Positions 1-10,079 of a DNA stretch of 64,000 nucleotides are shown here, in pieces (position 1 is the stretch's first letter; each line of letters opens with the position of its first letter). The stretch is from Laburnicola sp. R22_1 (Eukaryota > Ascomycota > Dothideomycetes > Pleosporales > Didymosphaeriaceae). The DNA is taken from the NCBI GenBank assembly GCA_014281115.1, contig JACONQ010000014.1, positions 620,001 through 684,000 of the forward strand, written 5' to 3'. The position numbers and the translations under genes were made by a program. The notes under the pieces were generated by a model. The model was not told where the DNA came from and did no database searches. It saw only the letters and a list, made by a program, of their open reading frames with translations.

Positions 1-1074
1 CTTCAAGCCTCTCTCAAGTAGCTACTCCAAGGAGCTCTCCAGCCACCTCCAAAGGAGCCAAGGGCTCATCCCAGTCACGAAGGGAGACTTCTTCCCATTG
101 TTCTGGGGTGCCTGGCAGTCTGCCTTCACGACAGAGACGATCCTCAATTCCTTTGAAGCCACTGGCATATGGCCCATGGAGCCAGAGGCTATACTCAAAC
201 GCTTCGAGAGAGAGAGCTCCAGCGAGCATAGAGGAGGTGAAGCATGTCCCCCAGCACCCAAAGAGAGCGACTGGCGTCACATGGAGCGTCTCGTACGCTC
301 TGCAGTGAGGGATACTGCCGCGGAGGACTCCAAGACGCTCTCTCAAACGCTCCACTCACTCGCAGCTCAAAACGAGCTGCTACACCATAAGAATAACGGC
401 CTAAGAGAGGCTCTTACTGTTAAGAGGAGGCACAAAAAGCGCGGCAAACCTCTCAACTTGCAGCAGCGCGAGGAGTACCATGGTGGTGCTGTCTTCTGGT
501 CACCGCGCAAGCTGAGAGAGGCACGTGCACGTAAGGCAGTAGTACAACACCAAGAGCATGAGGAGCAGCTTGCAAAGGCGAACAGGAAGGAGCTTCAAGC
601 TGCTGCTAAGCTCCTCCGAGAGCAAGAGGCTGAGGAGAGACGCGTGGCGAGAGAGAGAGCCAAAGTGGTGAGAGATCAGCTGAAGGCCGAACAGGCAGCT
701 GCTCGGGCGGCCAGAATCGAGGCCCAAAACACTAAGAGAGCATCTAAAACTGCCCAAACGGGTAAGCGCAAAGCCTCAAGAGCGCCCTCAGCAAAGCGTG
801 AGCCCAAGAGACGCGCGCGCGGTACTGCAGCTGTCAGGAGTCGCCAGAAGCTGCACCAGCTGCTCCACCCAAAATCAACTCTCGTGGCCGCACCATCAAC
901 GTTCCACGCAAATATAGATAATACAAATCAATCGCGAGCATGTTACGGGTCTCTCCACCAAAAAATCTCGTTAAAAGAGCTATTATAGCTGTTACAATAA
1001 CCTCATCTTTGTGGTGGTGAGCATGTTGTTCGTGGCCCGTTACGCGACGTGGCCCGTTACGCGCACGGACACGG
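1..1074 (+). mobile_element. Right end of a pogo/Fot1-like DNA transposon (5' part outside window)
   Basis: The block holds the 3' part of a transposase gene and a terminal repeat. Read inward from its right edge, the terminus begins CCGTGTCCGTGCGCG and contains a 17-base tandem repeat (cgtggcccgttacgcga, 1031-1047 and 1048-1064). The element appears to end at 1074, followed by the TA dinucleotide (1075-1076) expected at Tc1/mariner/pogo insertions. The left end, and so the full length, is not in the window. The same terminal bases and 17-base period occur in the foldback element at 42914-43608. The boundary is inferred from that comparison and from the host gene frame that resumes at the TA. 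Confidence 0.7.
2..988 (+). CDS. Pogo-like DDE transposase, C-terminal part
   Basis: The frame is open from base 2, so the start lies upstream of the window. The first apparent start inside it (98) is a TTG codon within the protein. The N-terminal stretch contains PLSSSYSKELSSHL, KGDFFPLFWGAW and SFEATGIWPMEPEAILKRF. These are the typical tail of the DDE domain in fungal pogo/Fot1/Tigger-type transposases. The rest, about 200 residues, is strongly charged with long Glu/Arg/Lys/Ala runs likely to form a coiled coil and then a basic tail, as is usual in these proteins. The catalytic DDE residues would be upstream and cannot be checked. No stop interrupts the visible 328 codons, so the copy could be recent. 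It ends 86 bases before the presumed element boundary. Confidence 0.75.
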   Translation, partial: FKPLSSSYSKELSSHLQRSQGLIPVTKGDFFPLFWGAWQSAFTTETILNSFEATGIWPMEPEAILKRFERESSSEHRGGEACPPAPKESDWRHMERLVRSAVRDTAAEDSKTLSQTLHSLAAQNELLHHKNNGLREALTVKRRHKKRGKPLNLQQREEYHGGAVFWSPRKLREARARKAVVQHQEHEEQLAKANRKELQAAAKLLREQEAEERRVARERAKVVRDQLKAEQAAARAARIEAQNTKRASKTAQTGKRKASRAPSAKREPKRRARGTAAVRSRQKLHQLLHPKSTLVAAPSTFHANIDNTNQSRACYGSLHQKISLKELL

Positions 1075-1692
1075 TAGTATTGTTACCGGATCATCTGGAA
1101 TATTACACGACAAGCGTGTCAGAGTATCTGGCAATCTAAGGACACCCATATAGTACCCAATCGGCGCCTTGTACAGCCCATGGTGTGGTTCCTCCAATGA
1201 GTGTAGCTTGAGACCTTCATCTTTGAGATGGGACAAGTATTTGTTTACGTGCTGAATAGGGTGTCTATCGGAACGAGATCCATCTGGATACTGGAAGAAT
1301 TCCTGAGAGAACCGCAAGTGGTTAACTTGATGAAATCGATGGAGCACATGTACCAAGGGGTACATGGGGAGGCAGTACTTGTTCGGTTCCGGTGGATTGA
1401 TTTGGTGGTGGAGGGTGATCACTGCCATGCGGCCAGCATATCGCGACTCGGCCATATCATTAAGCATACCTTTATTGTATTTTGGGTAAACAAGCGGAGT
1501 TTCCTCCAAGACTTTTACAAAGGCATCTTGCAAGGGTTGCGAATCGACAAAGCGACGACCCGCCAATCGAGCATTGAGGATATCCTTCTTCGAGTCTGCG
1601 GTGATCGTGGCAAACCGCTCGGTGACAGGGTGATGGTACACTAGTAGATGGTCCAGGACCTTGTCCACGATCTCCTGTGGTACGTGGGGCAT
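1057..1692 (-). CDS. F-box-like hypothetical protein, 3' end replaced by transposon sequence
   Basis: This 211-residue frame starts MPHVPQEIVDKVLDHL, which resembles the first helix of an F-box in fungal F-box proteins. The rest (for example GYYMGVLRLPDTLTRL) looks like a Dothideomycete F-box/hypothetical family but has no catalytic motif I recognise. The start is a true ATG at 1692. The last codons, encoding PCPCA and the stop at 1057-1059, lie inside the terminal repeat of the neighbouring transposon, which ends at 1074. The natural C-terminus therefore seems to have been lost, and the stop is supplied by the transposon. The protein may be non-functional or a shortened variant. Confidence 0.55.
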   Translation of the reverse strand: MPHVPQEIVDKVLDHLLVYHHPVTERFATITADSKKDILNARLAGRRFVDSQPLQDAFVKVLEETPLVYPKYNKGMLNDMAESRYAGRMAVITLHHQINPPEPNKYCLPMYPLVHVLHRFHQVNHLRFSQEFFQYPDGSRSDRHPIQHVNKYLSHLKDEGLKLHSLEEPHHGLYKAPIGYYMGVLRLPDTLTRLSCNIPDDPVTILPCPCA

Positions 1693-2387
1693 ACTGACTT
1701 TCGTGTGCTTGGTGATTCAATTTCTGTTTAGACTCGGGTTGAGGTTCGGGAAATCGGTACTGTTTTCGGTTATACATTCGCAGACTCATTTGAAGGAGTT
1801 TATGTAGTCGCAGATCCTGAGACTCTGTGAGCGTACATATCCCAATCAACGACATGGTGAAAGCATTTGTGAGATGAGACCGGTACATTTCATTTACACT
1901 ATGTAAGCTGCGACGTAAGACTAGCGCATTTCCTTTTGCACTATGTAAGCTGCACAGAGGGTTAAATCAGCGAATGAGTAGAAAATCGACGACTGGTTGC
2001 ACAATGTGCTTCACCGTGTTTGATCGTGCGTGTGCAATGTGGCCAGTCCCAGTACTGTGCCGTTTGTTCAACGTCACGGCTCCTCTGGCGCACCGCGCTT
2101 TCCCATTCGTCACACAACGAACAACCTTCACCTATCGCACCTTCCCGTGTTCACACACCAAACACCGTTCACGGTCGCACCTTCCCCGCCAACCAGGCGC
2201 GCACAGATCCCAAATTTCCCACCGCATACATGTACCCTCGCTTCTTCTGAACCACACCTCTTGCACAGTCGCTCCCTTCACACCCTTCAGACCTTTCGAC
2301 GCTCGCTGCTACCTCCCCTATCAACTTATCCTTCTCGAGCTCTTGGATTTCAGACTTGAATCTCTTCGCCAGCCAGCCAACCCCACG
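1693..2387. other. Intergenic, 695 bases with a short direct repeat
   Basis: No gene is recognised. An imperfect direct repeat of about 26 bases, with core cactatgtaagctgc, occurs at 1886-1911 and again at 1927-1953. The rest is C-rich and probably contains the promoter of the secreted-protein gene that starts at 2388. The open frames over 1974-2720 run into that gene in wrong frames. Confidence 0.5.
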
Positions 2388-2835
2388 ATGAAATTCCCCA
2401 GCAGCATCCTCCTCACCCTCCTCGGGCTCTTCACCCTCAGCCTCTCCGCCCCAACTCCCGAGTACCCCGAGTACGACGAAGCCGCCCTCGACGCCACCAT
2501 GTCCGCCCTCCTCCCCCGTGGTGTGCCCATCGCCGACTGCCAAGAATGCCACAACCACATGGACGTCTGTCTCAAGGTACGCGCTCGCAGTAGCTTACCA
2601 TTGAGTGTACCGTGTGTTAACGATTGCAGTACGGAATGCCCCAGGATGTCCAGAACTACGATAAAGGCAACTGCGACAAGGTCTGCACCAACTACCTCTG
2701 TAGGAGGCGGCCCGATGTAAGTATCATAGGGTGAATGGTTAGTAGCAAGGCTGATGGGATGTGCAGTGCCAGAAGTGCGGCGAAGAGTTTGATAAGTGTG
2801 GCATGGCGAACAATTCAAAGCCCCCCGGTTGGTAG
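2388..2835 (+). CDS. Small secreted cysteine-rich protein (effector-like)
   Basis: Three exons give a 114-residue protein: 2388-2576, 2630-2716 and 2767-2835. Introns of 53 and 50 bases have GT-AG ends, and both joins are in phase 0. The N-terminus MKFPSSILLTLLGLFTLSLS is a clear signal peptide, with probable cleavage before APTPEYP. The mature part of about 94 residues has nine cysteines in three similar groups: CQEC-x6-C, CDKVC-x4-C and CQKC-x6-C. The last group falls entirely on the third exon. Size, signal peptide and cysteine density fit small secreted proteins of plant-associated fungi. No named family is recognised and the function is unknown. An odd cysteine count suggests one is free or pairs between molecules. 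The tail is SKPPGW. Confidence 0.72.
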
Positions 2836-3121
2836 GTTTGTGGAGAGGTAGGGAGCTGTGTGCGTAGGACGACGTGATACTCGGCGCGTTGCCTCGGACG
2901 ATCTCTGTATTGAGCGGGCTCCTACGGCTATGTGTTGGCTCCTGCCGATATCAACCCAACACCATGTGGATGCACCGGTAGGGATGGGACAAGGGGTCGG
3001 AAGTTACTGCGGTTGAACTACCCTAGGACCATGTCTTGTCTACAACTTTTGCCCTATAGCCAATCCTCATTATGAAGAACAGCCATGTCCCTGTCTATCC
3101 CTATCTCCCTGACGTCAAGCA

Positions 3122-4959
3122 TCATAGCTTGCTCTTTTTCTCCGCCCACTCCCCCCTCTCCCCCCTCTCACAAACCTCCTTCACAATCTTCCCCGCCCAC
3201 TCAAAATCCGCCATCTCAAGATACACCTGCGAGCTCATCCGAATCCACCACCGTCCCTTGTAAAACATAGACTGGATGTATGTATCATAGTCGTCCATCC
3301 ACGTGCTACTCATCCAAGTCGCAGCTTTCCACGTACCGGACGCCAGCCTATCTCATCAAGGTTAGCGGTTTTTACCCCAACATAGGAGTAATAGCCCCGC
3401 AATAAGCTATTCACCATACAACACCTCGTCAACGTCCCCGTCGCATTATCCATAATCTCGGTCCCCAACATCCCCGCAATAAGCTTCGCGCCCTCCTTCG
3501 CCAGCGCCCAGCAATACTCGCGGATAACATCCTCACCACCAATGTCCTCGCGCCATTTAATCGCTGCCGGAACGCATATATAAGGACTGGAATTGATAGT
3601 CCCCGTAAAGACGAAATTTTCCTCGAACGCCGATTTGGTGGAGTCGGAGGCTGGGAAGGGCGTTCCGATAGCGTCGAATGGGGGTACGGGCTTGTTGATG
3701 TAGCCGTGGGAGGTGGGCAGCGTGGTGCGGATGAGGTGTTGGTGGCGGAGGGGGACGTGGAGGATTGCGCAGCCGCGGGGGGTATGGAGCCATCTGTCTA
3801 CCTGTCAGTACATATATATTTCATGACAAGGAGGGTGGGGAGGATGGGAGATAGAGATAACGCACTTGTGACAATTACTCACGAAGAAATCCGCGCCCAA
3901 CGCCGCCAAATCCAACTCTACATGTCCGACGCCATGTGCCCCATCAACGAGACTCATCACCCCCGCTTCCCTGCACACGTCAACTAGCTTCTCAAACGGG
4001 AGCCGTACGCCCGGTATGCTGACGACGGTGTCGAAAACAGCGACTTTGACTTTCCCGCCCTTGGCTTCGATTTCTTTGATCTTGGCGGCAAACGCGGAGA
4101 CAAGCCAGGCGTCTTCCACAGGGAACGTGTACTCTATCCTCGCTGCTTTAGCGGGCGTCGTCTCGGTGATGCGCGCGACGGCTTTTTCACACCCGCCGTA
4201 GATGGTTGCCGAGTAGAGGATGTAGTCGTAGGGTTGGAAGTCGAAGTTTTGTAGGATGGTGTTGAAGCCGGTTGTTGCGTTTGGGACGAAGACGAGTTCG
4301 TTGGTAGGGACGTTGAGGTACTGCGTTCGTCCCTGTTAGTGGGTGCGTGGGTTGAGGTAGAGGGAAAGGTGGAGGGAAGGGCGAGGGGGCTACTTTTGAC
4401 ATGGATTGGCGGGCTTCGTCCAGGAGTTTGGGGTATTGGTAGCGGATGAAGGCGTCGGGGCGGCATTCGCTGGCGTCTTGGAGGGTGCGGAGGACGTCCC
4501 GGATTGCGCGGGGGTAGGTGCCAAATGAACCTGGGGAGGAGGGGGGTTAGTGTGTTGGAGCCATGGGGACTTTGTGATTGAAATGGTGCTTTTGTGGGGT
4601 GAGGCGTGATTTGAGGGGGAAGAGGAATTAGAGCGTTCATTGAAACCCAAAGTGCAGGATTTGAACGTAGACCACAGCTGAAAAGTAGAAACTAGAGAAG
4701 AACATTGTGAGAGACCTCCTCGAGTGAAAATCCTCCTCCGAATGACTCAGAACCACACTCCTACCACACAAAGAACCCAGCGAAACGCAACATGGGCAAC
4801 AACAACCCAACGGAATGAAGAGAAAGAAGAGAAGACCCAAGAAAACTCACCATGATTCAAATTCACCCACTTGTCATCAAACAAAAACTCCTTCCTCATT
4901 GCCCTCCCAAACCTGCCCCCATTCTTCGTCCGCAACAATTCCATCGAATCAGACGTCAT
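3122..4959 (-). CDS. PLP-dependent class V aminotransferase / cysteine desulfurase-like protein
   Basis: The exons I can place are 4851-4959, 4394-4530, 3866-4320 and one starting at 3793. A final exon ends at 3122. Hallmarks of the fungal isopenicillin-N-epimerase-like class V family are visible. These are NLNHGSFGTYP across the first join, RPDAFIRYQYPKLLDE, VFVPNATTGFNTIL, VDGAHGVGHVELDL and the PLP-lysine segment VSNCHKWLHTPRGCA, where the lysine codon spans the third join. The C-terminal YKGRWWIRMSSQVYLEMADF also fits. Family members include hercynylcysteine sulfoxide lyase (Egt2-like) and LolT-like enzymes, so C-S lyase or epimerase activity is possible. The first intron is unusually long (320 bases). 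The join between about 3425 and 3330 is unclear: the best reading (donor GTATGG, acceptor AAAG) drops the usual NVRLPL segment. Confidence 0.75.
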
Positions 4960-5556
4960 GACTCAAGGACAAAATCGGCGAAGAACCTTTCGAGGAGAAT
5001 GAGTTGTCCAAGTTGGCAACAGAGACAAAAATTGCCTATATATATGGTCGCATGGATGAGTCAAATGTCGAGCTGGCTTGAGTGTAGAACGGTAGGGCGT
5101 GCACCTTACGTGCGAGAGTGGAACGCGCAGGCCAATGAGAGGCTAGGACTAGGCGGCTAGACGCGGAGGTTACGCACAGGGGACCGGCCTAGCACCATTA
5201 AGGCATGTGGGCTTTTCGTGATGCTGACTACAATTGCAAAGCACATCATACACAGCATGCACGACGGGACCAATGATGGGTGATCCTCTATGTTTGTTCC
5301 ATGTAGTCACCAATACAGCTGCATCTTCGCGTCTTCCCACCTCCCATCTCCAAGACTATTCCATCGCCAGGATGCCAGGTCGGCGCCTTGCCCTGCCGCC
5401 CCGTATGAACTATGTACAAAAATATCGGTAAACAAAAAAGGGGTTGAAAATGAATGGCTTGCATCCCGGAGCAAACTACATGGCCTACATTCGACGTTAA
5501 AAAACAACAGGTACGCCTTCTACCAATATGAAACCCAAGGATATCGTAAAATCTTT
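4960..5556. other. Intergenic, 597 bases
   Basis: This holds the upstream region of the aminotransferase (minus strand) and the 3' flank of the membrane-protein gene that ends at 5557. No gene, repeat or structured RNA was recognised. Confidence 0.5.
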
Positions 5557-6645
5557 CTAGATGGTGCGCACGGTCCGGGCCGCCTCGGTCTTCACGCGGC
5601 GGCGGTATTGCTCGCGGAACTGTATCCGGCCGTAGGTGCCGAGGCCGACGACGCCCATGAAGAAGACAGTCCATACTAGAGTGATGATGACACCGGCCTT
5701 GGTGACTCGCGGGTCGAGTGTTTGGCCTGGGACGACGAAGGGCGCGGCAAGGAGTGCGGCTGCAGAGGCAGATGCGAGAGCCGCAGGGTCGGTGGGGTTT
5801 GCGGTCGTTGCCTTGGCGAAGACGCCGTTTACGAACGAGGCTTCCTGGGACGAGAGTGTGGCTTTGACGTCTTCCCCGGTGCGAGGATTTTTAGCACTGA
5901 GCTCGATTGTCGGAATGAGGAGAGGTTGCAGCGCATCCCTGAACGAGATTAGTCGTGGTCTCATGGCAGGTGAAAGGGTTTCTTACTGCGTCATAGCGGA
6001 GCCCATCAGGTTGCTGTTGATCTTGCCGACATACATGAGCACCTTCAACTCATTTGGGGCATTGGTATCCTGCCTCTCCACAAGCATGCCCTCGACAGCC
6101 CTCTCTTTCCTCTCTCTGATTGGTGGATAGGTTATCTCTCTGAGATGGCGCTTCGAGAAGGTCCCGTTCATGTTCTGCACCGTAGCACCGAGGTATGACA
6201 GAGTCATGGTTACATCGCCAGCGGTAACACCATCCCAAGGATCGATGGGCGCTGATATATTGTACATCCGAAGCTCGGCCTGAAAAATACCGGTCTGGTT
6301 GTCGAGAAAAGGAAGATTGTAGCACACGGCAATTCCACTGGGGTTGGAGGCTTGTCCGTTGAGCGCTGAAAGTGCATTTACACAGGCAGCCTTTGTCTGC
6401 TCTTCCCATTTGTCCAAGTCAGCCTTTGCTGCGTCCCCTGAAGCCGGTGTTGCTGAAAGTCGCGGTGCGGATTCAGCACCGTTGGCGTCTTGTCGTCTTG
6501 CGAGAGTAGCCATGTTACCAGCGTCGCGTCGGAGCACATGGTCGATATCGTCGCTGCGTTTGAAGAGAGCGTTGACGGTCGGGGCCTTGGCGGCGGCGTA
6601 GCCGGTGAGCATCAGGCCGCCTACCAGGGCGTTGTTGAAGAGCAT
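5557..6645 (-). CDS. Signal-peptide protein with one C-terminal membrane segment, unknown function
   Basis: Two exons (5987-6645 and 5557-5938) are joined across a 48-base GT-AG intron and encode 346 residues. The ATG at 6645 opens with MLFNNALVGGLMLTGYAAAK, a signal peptide. The luminal part has several N-glycosylation sites (NQT, NIS, NGT) and a paired Lys-Arg at KRSDD that may be a processing site. Near the C-terminus AGVIITLVWTVFFMGVVGLG is a membrane helix, followed by a short basic cytosolic tail (RIQFREQYRRRVK). This predicts a type I membrane protein of the secretory pathway. No domain is recognised. It is divergent from the pseudokinase gene, separated by a 1.5 kb intergenic region. 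Confidence 0.72.
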
Positions 6646-8123
6646 GATGAGGGAAGAATATTAGATAGAGGTGCTGGTTAAAGATGGTAACGCGAAGAGC
6701 AGGGAAGTCGCCGGGCTGGCCAGCAGCAGTGGGAAAAGAGGGTAGCAAGAAGGGAACTAGGAAGAGAAACAGAGAGTGAGGACGAAGAGTCAAGGACTGT
6801 CCAGAGACCCGAGTCGGTGGGCTCAATCACAATGGCGTGAGGGTGGACTGCACCCAGACTCGGCGAGCAGCAACGAGGCGAGAGCAAAGACGCATTGCAG
6901 AGCTGAGACTGGGTGGAACAGACTCGAGACGGGTGGCGGCGAAACGGCTAAGCAAGCGATGGCGCATTCTGGGGAATAGCCGGTCGGAGCATTGGGGATG
7001 AGGCCTCCTTGAGACGATTGGTGTTGAGGTCTGGAGCCGCAGCGGCAGAGGCGAGGCAAGGCGCGCTTCAGAGACGGGGGCCTCGCGTGCGCGCCCAACC
7101 AGGGCGGCGCGACCGAGGCCGCCAAGACGTGTCAAAGACGCGTCGCTCGAATTTGGCTCCTCCTGGTTTCACCGCCACACGAGGGCGTCGTGAGATTGAG
7201 ATTCGACTCCCACCAGCCTTTTCTGCTGCACGCCCGCCTGCGAACGCCCCGTGACCGGCCGATATGGATCCCCATCCGTGTCTTACACCGTCAGACCGAC
7301 GCTGACCGAGACCTCAGGCTCGCCTCGTCGGGCGTCTCGCTGCACAACACGACACCCTCCCAGATCTGCATGATGCCTGACCACTCTCTCTCGGCGCCTA
7401 CCGAGCAACATGACCATGACCCCAGTTCCCAATCGCCGCCTCCCGCCCAGGACTTACGGTGAGCATGTGACTCACAGCGTCGCGTTGTCGTGTTGTCGTG
7501 TTGTCGCGTTGTCGCCGTCCGGGCAGCCAGATGGCATCGTCGTCCTTTATCATCTCCTCCGTCGCCTGGCCTCTCAGCACTGCTGCGTGCTCGGGACGGC
7601 GCGCTCACAGACGCCTCGATGATCTGGCACCACAACGGGCTGCGAACACATGCAGCAGGATTATCGTCGCCAGCGCGAGGCGACTCCTGGCGAGCCACGT
7701 CCGCGTGCATATGGCTAGCCCACAAGGGTGCACTCGTGCCCATTCGCATTCGCCCAACACCCATTTCGAGGGCATATACTGTAGACCTCTACTAATTTGG
7801 TCCGGATGTGCAGCCAGCTAACTGCCAGCACATCAAAGACATAGCCTTGTCCTGTCGCCAGCATTTCGGGATGCACTGTGTCCCTGCCAAAGCGCACCCG
7901 TACATACATCTATCTGCGCTGAGCTGCCAGGTGCTACCTGCCTTCACTGCTGCCTCCCACGCTCCCCCTCTTCTGATATGCGCTTTTTTCTTCTTTCTGC
8001 TCTGCGTGGGTTGTCCAGCCTGCACCAATAGCCTCCCGCCTCCCACGCCTCCACGTCATTCCCTTCGACGTTCATTGATCAGTCGCTACTCACCCGATAG
8101 CTCAGCCCTTGGGACTTGCAGCT
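6646..8123. promoter_or_regulatory. Divergent intergenic region, about 1.5 kb
   Basis: The region lies between the membrane-protein gene (minus) and the pseudokinase gene (plus) and presumably carries both promoters and leaders. It is GC-rich. The many open frames here overlap on both strands and none shows a recognisable protein. A short tandem run of gttgtcgt-type units lies at about 7482-7516. No other structure was seen. Confidence 0.4.
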
Positions 8124-10079
8124 ATGCAGCACAACTCTAACTCGCCCTGGCGGACGCCTGCATCTGACTATGCCAAACCTCAGCTACAGCATACCATATC
8201 AATGGTCAATCTACACGATGAACCTAGCTGGTACTCACGCGGGCCCCCATCCCCCACGGCCTCTTCAGTCTCCTCCTCCGCCAGCCGAAGCGCCACTCCG
8301 ACCAACGCAAACACGAAGAATCCTTGGTCGCATGTCATGGCCAGCCCAACTTCGACCTACTCAGACCAGTCCACCAACTCGCCTCGGGACAGCCCGAATC
8401 GAACTCCGCAGCACACAAGCCGTGCAACTACACCTACGCCCATCGCCCCTCAGCCCGTTAGACCCATAAACCCCATTTCAGGATTTGTGCCAATGTCTCC
8501 ACCGCCTTCTTCCTCTGGGGAATCGTTCAGGAACGTAGACTACCCAAGCTTTCCCGGATCACCGAACCCTTACCGCCAGCCACTGGTGCCCATCTCCCCT
8601 TTGGTGAATGGATTCATCAATACGTCATTATTGTCCTCACAAGGACAGTCTCTTTCCGGATGGTTCTACGAGCTATCGAGAAAGCAATTCGTGGATGCTG
8701 CCATGATTAGAAAGGTCTGGCAGTGGACTTTATCGAATCCGAGACTGGCGATCCTGCTCTTCGTGTGCGATGATGTGGCTTCATGGCGCCAGGCAGCCTT
8801 TTTTGACCTTAGGGACGAAAACCTGCCCTTTCCCGAAGACCGTCTTCATGGTATTGTCTCGAATCCTCGGCGAATCGTTGATGAACAATGGCGAGCGACT
8901 GCAAAAGAATTGCCATTGACTGGAACGCACGTAGACTTCGGCTCTCGTGAGACTGTTCCATTACAACATGTCAATCTCGTTCGGACGTCCCGTGGTTCTG
9001 AAAAGAGTGTCGACCGCGTCCGGATGCTAGGCAATGGTGACGACCACACCCTCATTCGAAAACGATTTGTCATCACGCGACCGCACCAGAAGACGACACT
9101 GCTAGAACAAATCAACAAGTTCAAAACATATGACCACAAGAATATCGCGAAGATACTGTGCTCGTACGCTCAATCAAGCCATGTTGGAATCGTGAGTGTC
9201 AGAGCGCAGCATACCCTCGACGACTATTTGAGTCTCCAGGGAGCGGATTCAAGCCGGTCGAAACTCCTTATAGACTGGATGTACGACTTGTCACAAGCGC
9301 TAGATTATCTCCACGCGCAATCCATTTGTCATCGTGGCATCAGGCCGCGGAAGATATTGATAGAAGGATCTCGGGTCCTTTTTGCGCCATTCGGAATAGG
9401 ATCCGGTGGTGACTCACTTAGCCCAACCGTACCTGGTCCTCAACGGCTGGATCAGGCCCACACGTACTTCCAAGACCAAGAATACATCTACGCGGCGCCC
9501 GAGACATTACTCTCACGGGGAAAGCGCTTTTCGGACGTCTTCTCGCTCGGGTGTGTGTTCCTTTCAATGGTTACCGTGGCTCAAGGACATTCGCTGTCCC
9601 TTTTCGCTCAGTACAGGGCAGGCTCGTCACAGGATGCTTCGTTTCATAACCACCTGGATCGCGTCGCATCATGGCGGAACCGTCTACAAGCAATGACGAC
9701 TTCCGGGCAGCGGAATGGAATGATTGGATCAGGCCGTAAAGTGCGACAGCTGAAATCAGAGGCTGACTGGCTTCAGATTATCGAAGAGATGATCAGGGCA
9801 AAACCAAAGGAGCGTGTCAAGATCGCGACTATTGTGAACGGCTACGGTACTGGCAAGACGATAGGTGTTCGCAGACGAAGTTTGGATGGTGGAGGTTACA
9901 GTGGACAGGCGGCTACAGCACTTGGTGTGGTCAACGGCAACGGTGTGAGCGGAGTGATACCAGGACCTATTGGCCACGGAAGCACAGATGGATCCGGACT
10001 GAAGCCTGAACTGAGTGTTTTTGACGGTTATTTCCAGCAACAGCAGCCTCGACGGTTCGAACAGGCGGGGACTTGGTGA
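8124..10079 (+). CDS. Protein kinase-like protein, predicted pseudokinase
   Basis: The 651-residue single-exon frame starts at the ATG 8124; the longer frame from 8109 begins with TTG. Residues 1-180 are Ser/Pro/Thr-rich and likely disordered. Residues about 310-570 have a protein kinase fold signature: FVITRPHQKTTLLEQINKF (strand 3 and helix C region), DYLHAQSICHRGIRPRKIL (catalytic loop), FAPFGIG (DFG position), YAAPETLLS (APE) and SDVFSLGCVF (helix F). Key residues are changed. The VAIK lysine position reads Arg, HRD reads HRG with no Asp, and DFG reads PFG. It should therefore not be an active kinase. A scaffold or regulatory role is plausible. The fold family is fairly sure; the biological role is unknown. 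Confidence 0.75.
   Translation: MQHNSNSPWRTPASDYAKPQLQHTISMVNLHDEPSWYSRGPPSPTASSVSSSASRSATPTNANTKNPWSHVMASPTSTYSDQSTNSPRDSPNRTPQHTSRATTPTPIAPQPVRPINPISGFVPMSPPPSSSGESFRNVDYPSFPGSPNPYRQPLVPISPLVNGFINTSLLSSQGQSLSGWFYELSRKQFVDAAMIRKVWQWTLSNPRLAILLFVCDDVASWRQAAFFDLRDENLPFPEDRLHGIVSNPRRIVDEQWRATAKELPLTGTHVDFGSRETVPLQHVNLVRTSRGSEKSVDRVRMLGNGDDHTLIRKRFVITRPHQKTTLLEQINKFKTYDHKNIAKILCSYAQSSHVGIVSVRAQHTLDDYLSLQGADSSRSKLLIDWMYDLSQALDYLHAQSICHRGIRPRKILIEGSRVLFAPFGIGSGGDSLSPTVPGPQRLDQAHTYFQDQEYIYAAPETLLSRGKRFSDVFSLGCVFLSMVTVAQGHSLSLFAQYRAGSSQDASFHNHLDRVASWRNRLQAMTTSGQRNGMIGSGRKVRQLKSEADWLQIIEEMIRAKPKERVKIATIVNGYGTGKTIGVRRRSLDGGGYSGQAATALGVVNGNGVSGVIPGPIGHGSTDGSGLKPELSVFDGYFQQQQPRRFEQAGTW

Noticed and set aside
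7009..7821. Several overlapping open frames of 70-160 codons
   Set aside because: GC-rich sequence gives long chance frames on both strands; none has motifs or conserved-looking composition.
8109..8123. Start of the pseudokinase gene at 8109
   Set aside because: The codon is TTG; the first ATG in frame is 8124.
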